NCBI GenBank assembly: GCA_050949745.1
Contig: JBMNGF010000009.1
Location: 1 to 7,331, forward strand
Direction of reading: 5' to 3'
Origin: Syntrophaceticus sp050949745
GTDB lineage: Bacteria > Bacillota > DSM-12270 > Thermacetogeniales > Thermacetogeniaceae
Length of the DNA stretch: 7,331 nt
Both the position numbers and the translations under genes were made by a program. Below, in pieces: positions 5,743 to 7,331 of the stretch (positions are counted from its first letter, which is position 1; each line of letters begins with the position of its first letter). Below the pieces are notes generated by a model, which saw only the letters and a list, made by a program, of their open reading frames with translations, did no database searches and was not told the origin of the DNA.

Positions 5743-5772
5743 AACGGAGTGGCCCAATATGGTCACTCCGTT
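5743..5772 (+). terminator. Terminator of the exported-protein unit
   Basis: AACGGAGTGGCC (5743-5754) pairs with GGTCACTCCGTT (5761-5772), 12 bp with one G-T pair, around loop CAATAT. Only a weak T-rich tail (ATAGTTTG) follows. It lies 32 bases after the lipoprotein stop and is nearly symmetrical, so it may also block transcription coming from the IS21 element on the right. Confidence 0.7.
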
Positions 5773-5777
5773 ATAGT

Positions 5778-5870
5778 TTGCCTAGCATATCTGCTGAGCT
5801 GGAGGAGATGACCAGGCTATACAGGATGCAGCAGGTCATTCTTGCAGACAATCAAGTGAACCTTATACCC
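5778..5870 (+). other. Short coding-like fragment at the IS21 flank
   Basis: From about 5778 a frame reads ISAELEEMTRLYRMQQVILA and on to DNQVNLIP before entering the repeat region of the IS21 end. Its helical, charged composition and higher GC content than the left neighbour suggest part of a real gene that was cut by the insertion or by a deletion. I cannot name the family. The frame stays open through the IS end to 6005, but that part is almost certainly not translated product. Confidence 0.3.
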
Positions 5871-5882
5871 ATGCATAACACG

Positions 5883-5973
5883 TTTTATAAGAGCCACCTA
5901 GTTGGTGTTAACAGAGCCACCCGCGCAGTGGGATGGGAGCCACTGACGCGCTGGAAGGGAGCCACCCCCCCCC
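5883..5973. repeat. Four phased GAGCCAC repeats at the IS21 end
   Basis: GAGCCAC occurs at 5891-5897, 5914-5920, 5937-5943 and 5959-5965, with starts 23, 23 and 22 bases apart, about two helical turns. The flanking bases differ, except that the last three units each open with TG. IS21-type ends carry several internal repeats bound by the IstA transposase, and this array fits that role. The last copy runs into nine C (5965-5973). Confidence 0.8.
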
Positions 5974-5997
5974 GGGCAGGAGGGGGCGTCCTAAATG

Positions 5998-6735
5998 TTA
6001 ACTAGATAAACGCATAGACCTGCTTCCCTTGATAATAATTTTGTAGGCCTGAGCCGATAACCGGTCCGTAATTGCTTCCGCTGCTACCGGGACAGGGATC
6101 TGTTCAAGCCATTCCGCAGGTTCATATTGTGAGGCAATGATAGTGGCTTGGTTATTATGCCGACGGTCAATAATCCATAGCAACAACTGTGCATCTTCCT
6201 CAGTAATGGGAAACAAAAGCCATTCGTCGATGATAAGGAGATTATACTTGACAAACTGCTTGCGCAAACGGTGAAAGGCCTCGACTCCTTTTGTCTTAGC
6301 CAGTTTCAAATCATCTAGTAGATCTGATAGCTGAATATAACGGGTGGATAAAAAACGTCTGCAGGCAGCCTGCCCCAGTGCTTGGGCCAAGTATGATTTT
6401 CCTGCTCCTGTAGGCCCTACAATGATGATATTACGTGCGTGGGGAATGTAATTACAGGACGCCAGTTCCAAAATAAGATTGCGATCAAGGTGCCGGTCAT
6501 CCTCATAGCTGATGTTCTCTACACAGGCTGTCCTGTTCTGGAACTTGGCTGAACTTATGAGCCTTTGCAGCCGGCTATGCTGGCGTTTGCTAAATTCCCA
6601 ATCCACCAGCAGGCCCAATCGATCCTGAAAGTCCATTTCCCTGTAAGAGGGATCTGTTTCTTGTTGTCTGAGGGCTTCCACCATACCAGTAAGTTTCATG
6701 TGCTTTAGCTTGTTCAAAGTTTCCTGACTAAGCAT
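5998..6735 (-). CDS. istB: IS21 transposition helper ATPase IstB
   Basis: A 245-residue AAA+ ATPase that assembles on target DNA, recruits the IstA-bound element ends and stimulates their insertion. Residues 1-60 are the helical N-terminal domain (TLNKLKHMKLTGM through FSKRQHSRLQRLI). Walker A is GPTGAGKS (107-114), Walker B is LLIIDE (166-171), the sensor 1 region is TIIASQY (198-204), and the likely arginine finger is in ITDRL (R225). Length and all key residues are normal, so the protein should be functional. The frame is open 36 codons further upstream, but the ATG at 6733-6735 is chosen because it has an excellent GGAGGTGA 5 bases before it and the MLSQETLNKL start expected for the family. 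The start overlaps the end of istA by 8 bases, so the two are translationally linked. Confidence 0.95.
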   Translation of the reverse strand: MLSQETLNKLKHMKLTGMVEALRQQETDPSYREMDFQDRLGLLVDWEFSKRQHSRLQRLISSAKFQNRTACVENISYEDDRHLDRNLILELASCNYIPHARNIIIVGPTGAGKSYLAQALGQAACRRFLSTRYIQLSDLLDDLKLAKTKGVEAFHRLRKQFVKYNLLIIDEWLLFPITEEDAQLLLWIIDRRHNNQATIIASQYEPAEWLEQIPVPVAAEAITDRLSAQAYKIIIKGSRSMRLSS

Positions 6736-7331
6736 GGTCGTCACCTCCGAAATAGCTCGCCCCCCGCTGAAACCCGCGTGGGGATGGTTTCTGTTCAGTT
6801 TTCTTTTTCTTTGGCTGCCTAGTGACATCCATGTCTTTTTCAAGGATATTCTTAAGTTGTTGATAAGTAGGTGAAGATGTCCGTGATAGAATCAAGATAC
6901 TAGCCCTTTCGAGCCTCTCGGCACCGTACTTCTCTTGGAGATTCAGCACCCCAAAACAGGAACGGTAGGCCTGCTGTTCAACAATGGCACGATTTAGAAT
7001 CGCTTCAATAACCCCGCGGGTGGCGCTGCCCGTCTTTTCAGCCCATGATAGAAAACGGTCACGGTCCCAGTCTGCAAAGAACAGCTTATCCGGCGGCATG
7101 TGTTCCATGATAGTAGCGTAATTAGCTTTCCCCCACAGCCTTTTATGTGACGCAATCCGCTGGTGGTGATAGAATATCTCTACAGAGGATTGAGTTGCCC
7201 GGATATCTACATCTTCCCCCAGGTGTTCGAAGGGAACTGAGTAGAATTTACGTTGGAAGACGATGTGGCAATTCGGCTGGACCTTGGCCTTTCCCCACTG
7301 GGCAAGGTCGTAGGGGGATTCGGAAGGCGGA
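6728..7331 (-). CDS. istA: IS21 transposase IstA, C-terminal 200 residues
   Basis: The frame is open to the window edge, so only the C-terminal part is seen. The upstream portion reads WGKAKVQPNCHIVFQRKFYS, VPFEHLGEDVDIRATQSSVE, then RIASHKR, the Mu-type transposase C-terminal beta-barrel (rve_3-like) that follows the DDE core. After EHMPPDK comes the helical tail (FLSWAEKTGSATRGVIEAIL, AYRSCFGVLNLQEKYGAERLE, SYTYQQLKNIL-like segment) and a basic KKKKTEQK end, ending GGDDHA. This tail contacts IstB in the family. The helix-turn-helix domains and the catalytic DDE residues lie beyond position 7331. No stop or shift interrupts the visible part, so the transposase looks intact here. The internal ATG at 7106-7108 is not the start. 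Confidence 0.93.
   Translation of the reverse strand, partial: PPSESPYDLAQWGKAKVQPNCHIVFQRKFYSVPFEHLGEDVDIRATQSSVEIFYHHQRIASHKRLWGKANYATIMEHMPPDKLFFADWDRDRFLSWAEKTGSATRGVIEAILNRAIVEQQAYRSCFGVLNLQEKYGAERLERASILILSRTSSPTYQQLKNILEKDMDVTRQPKKKKTEQKPSPRGFQRGASYFGGDDHA
6741..6748 (-). promoter_or_regulatory. Ribosome binding site that sets the istB start
   Basis: On the minus strand GGAGGTGA lies 5 bases before the ATG at 6733-6735. It is inside the last codons of istA, so istB is probably translated by reinitiation or direct entry on the istAB message. Confidence 0.85.

Larger units (their letters stand above)
5872..7331 (-). mobile_element. IS21-family insertion sequence, partial (right part beyond window)
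   Basis: The element carries istA and istB in the IS21 order, overlapping by 8 bases and transcribed right to left. The istB-side end region has four spaced motifs. IS21 ends begin with TG; TG at 5872-5873 is one plausible tip, lying 19 bases outside the first motif, but the exact boundary cannot be fixed without the other end or an empty site. The istA N-terminal part and the other terminus lie outside the window. Confidence 0.8.

Noticed and set aside
5778..6005. A 75-codon forward ORF across the IS21 end
   Set aside because: Its second half runs through the spaced repeats and the C-run of the IS end, so the full ORF is fortuitous; only the first 30 codons look gene-derived.
6736..6843. 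A 36-residue upstream extension of IstB
   Set aside because: It overlaps the istA end in another frame, lacks a ribosome site, and the family start matches the internal ATG with GGAGGTGA.

Overview
The window looks like a chromosomal stretch from a Gram-positive Firmicute, most like a clostridial or Desulfitobacterium/Desulfotomaculum-type anaerobe. The signs are a secreted YkuD L,D-transpeptidase, strong GGAGG-type ribosome binding sites, a sigma-A promoter on a tRNA gene, a clostridial-style intron RT fragment and an oxalate/formate-type MFS remnant. The taxon is an inference; nothing here fixes the genus.

Layout. Positions 1-100 hold two hairpins followed by T-runs, probably closing a unit to the left. 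Next come two intact convergent genes, a sugar-phosphate isomerase/epimerase-like TIM-barrel protein (+, 174-974) and an L,D-transpeptidase flanked by two peptidoglycan-binding domains (-, 969-1919). They overlap tail to tail by 6 bases. A textbook promoter (2139-2167) drives tRNA-Val(GAC), which has an encoded CCA (2180-2254).

Immediately after the tRNA the sequence becomes a graveyard of mobile and accessory DNA: a collapsed group II intron (start of its RT gene joined to domains V and VI), the C-terminal part of an MFS transporter (-, 2753-3307), a strong bidirectional terminator (3357-3390), and a frameshifted C-terminus that resembles a VirD4/TraG conjugative coupling protein (3457-3760). 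The coupling-protein trace beside a tRNA suggests, without proving it, a decayed integrative element.

From about 3760 to 5770 the DNA is AT-rich. After roughly 500 bases without a convincing gene it carries a two-gene unit: a secreted protein of unknown function (4260-5057) and a probable lipoprotein of unknown function (5114-5710), closed by a hairpin terminator (5743-5772). Both products are predicted to leave the cytoplasm, so they probably work together at the cell surface. This is the least explained part of the window.

The right end is an IS21-family element on the minus strand: the C-terminal 200 residues of IstA (cut by the window edge), overlapping a complete IstB, followed by an end region with four GAGCCAC motifs at 22-23 bp spacing that look like transposase-binding sites. 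I found no clearly new defence or biosynthetic system. The best candidates for follow-up are the secreted/lipoprotein pair and the phased IS21 end repeats.
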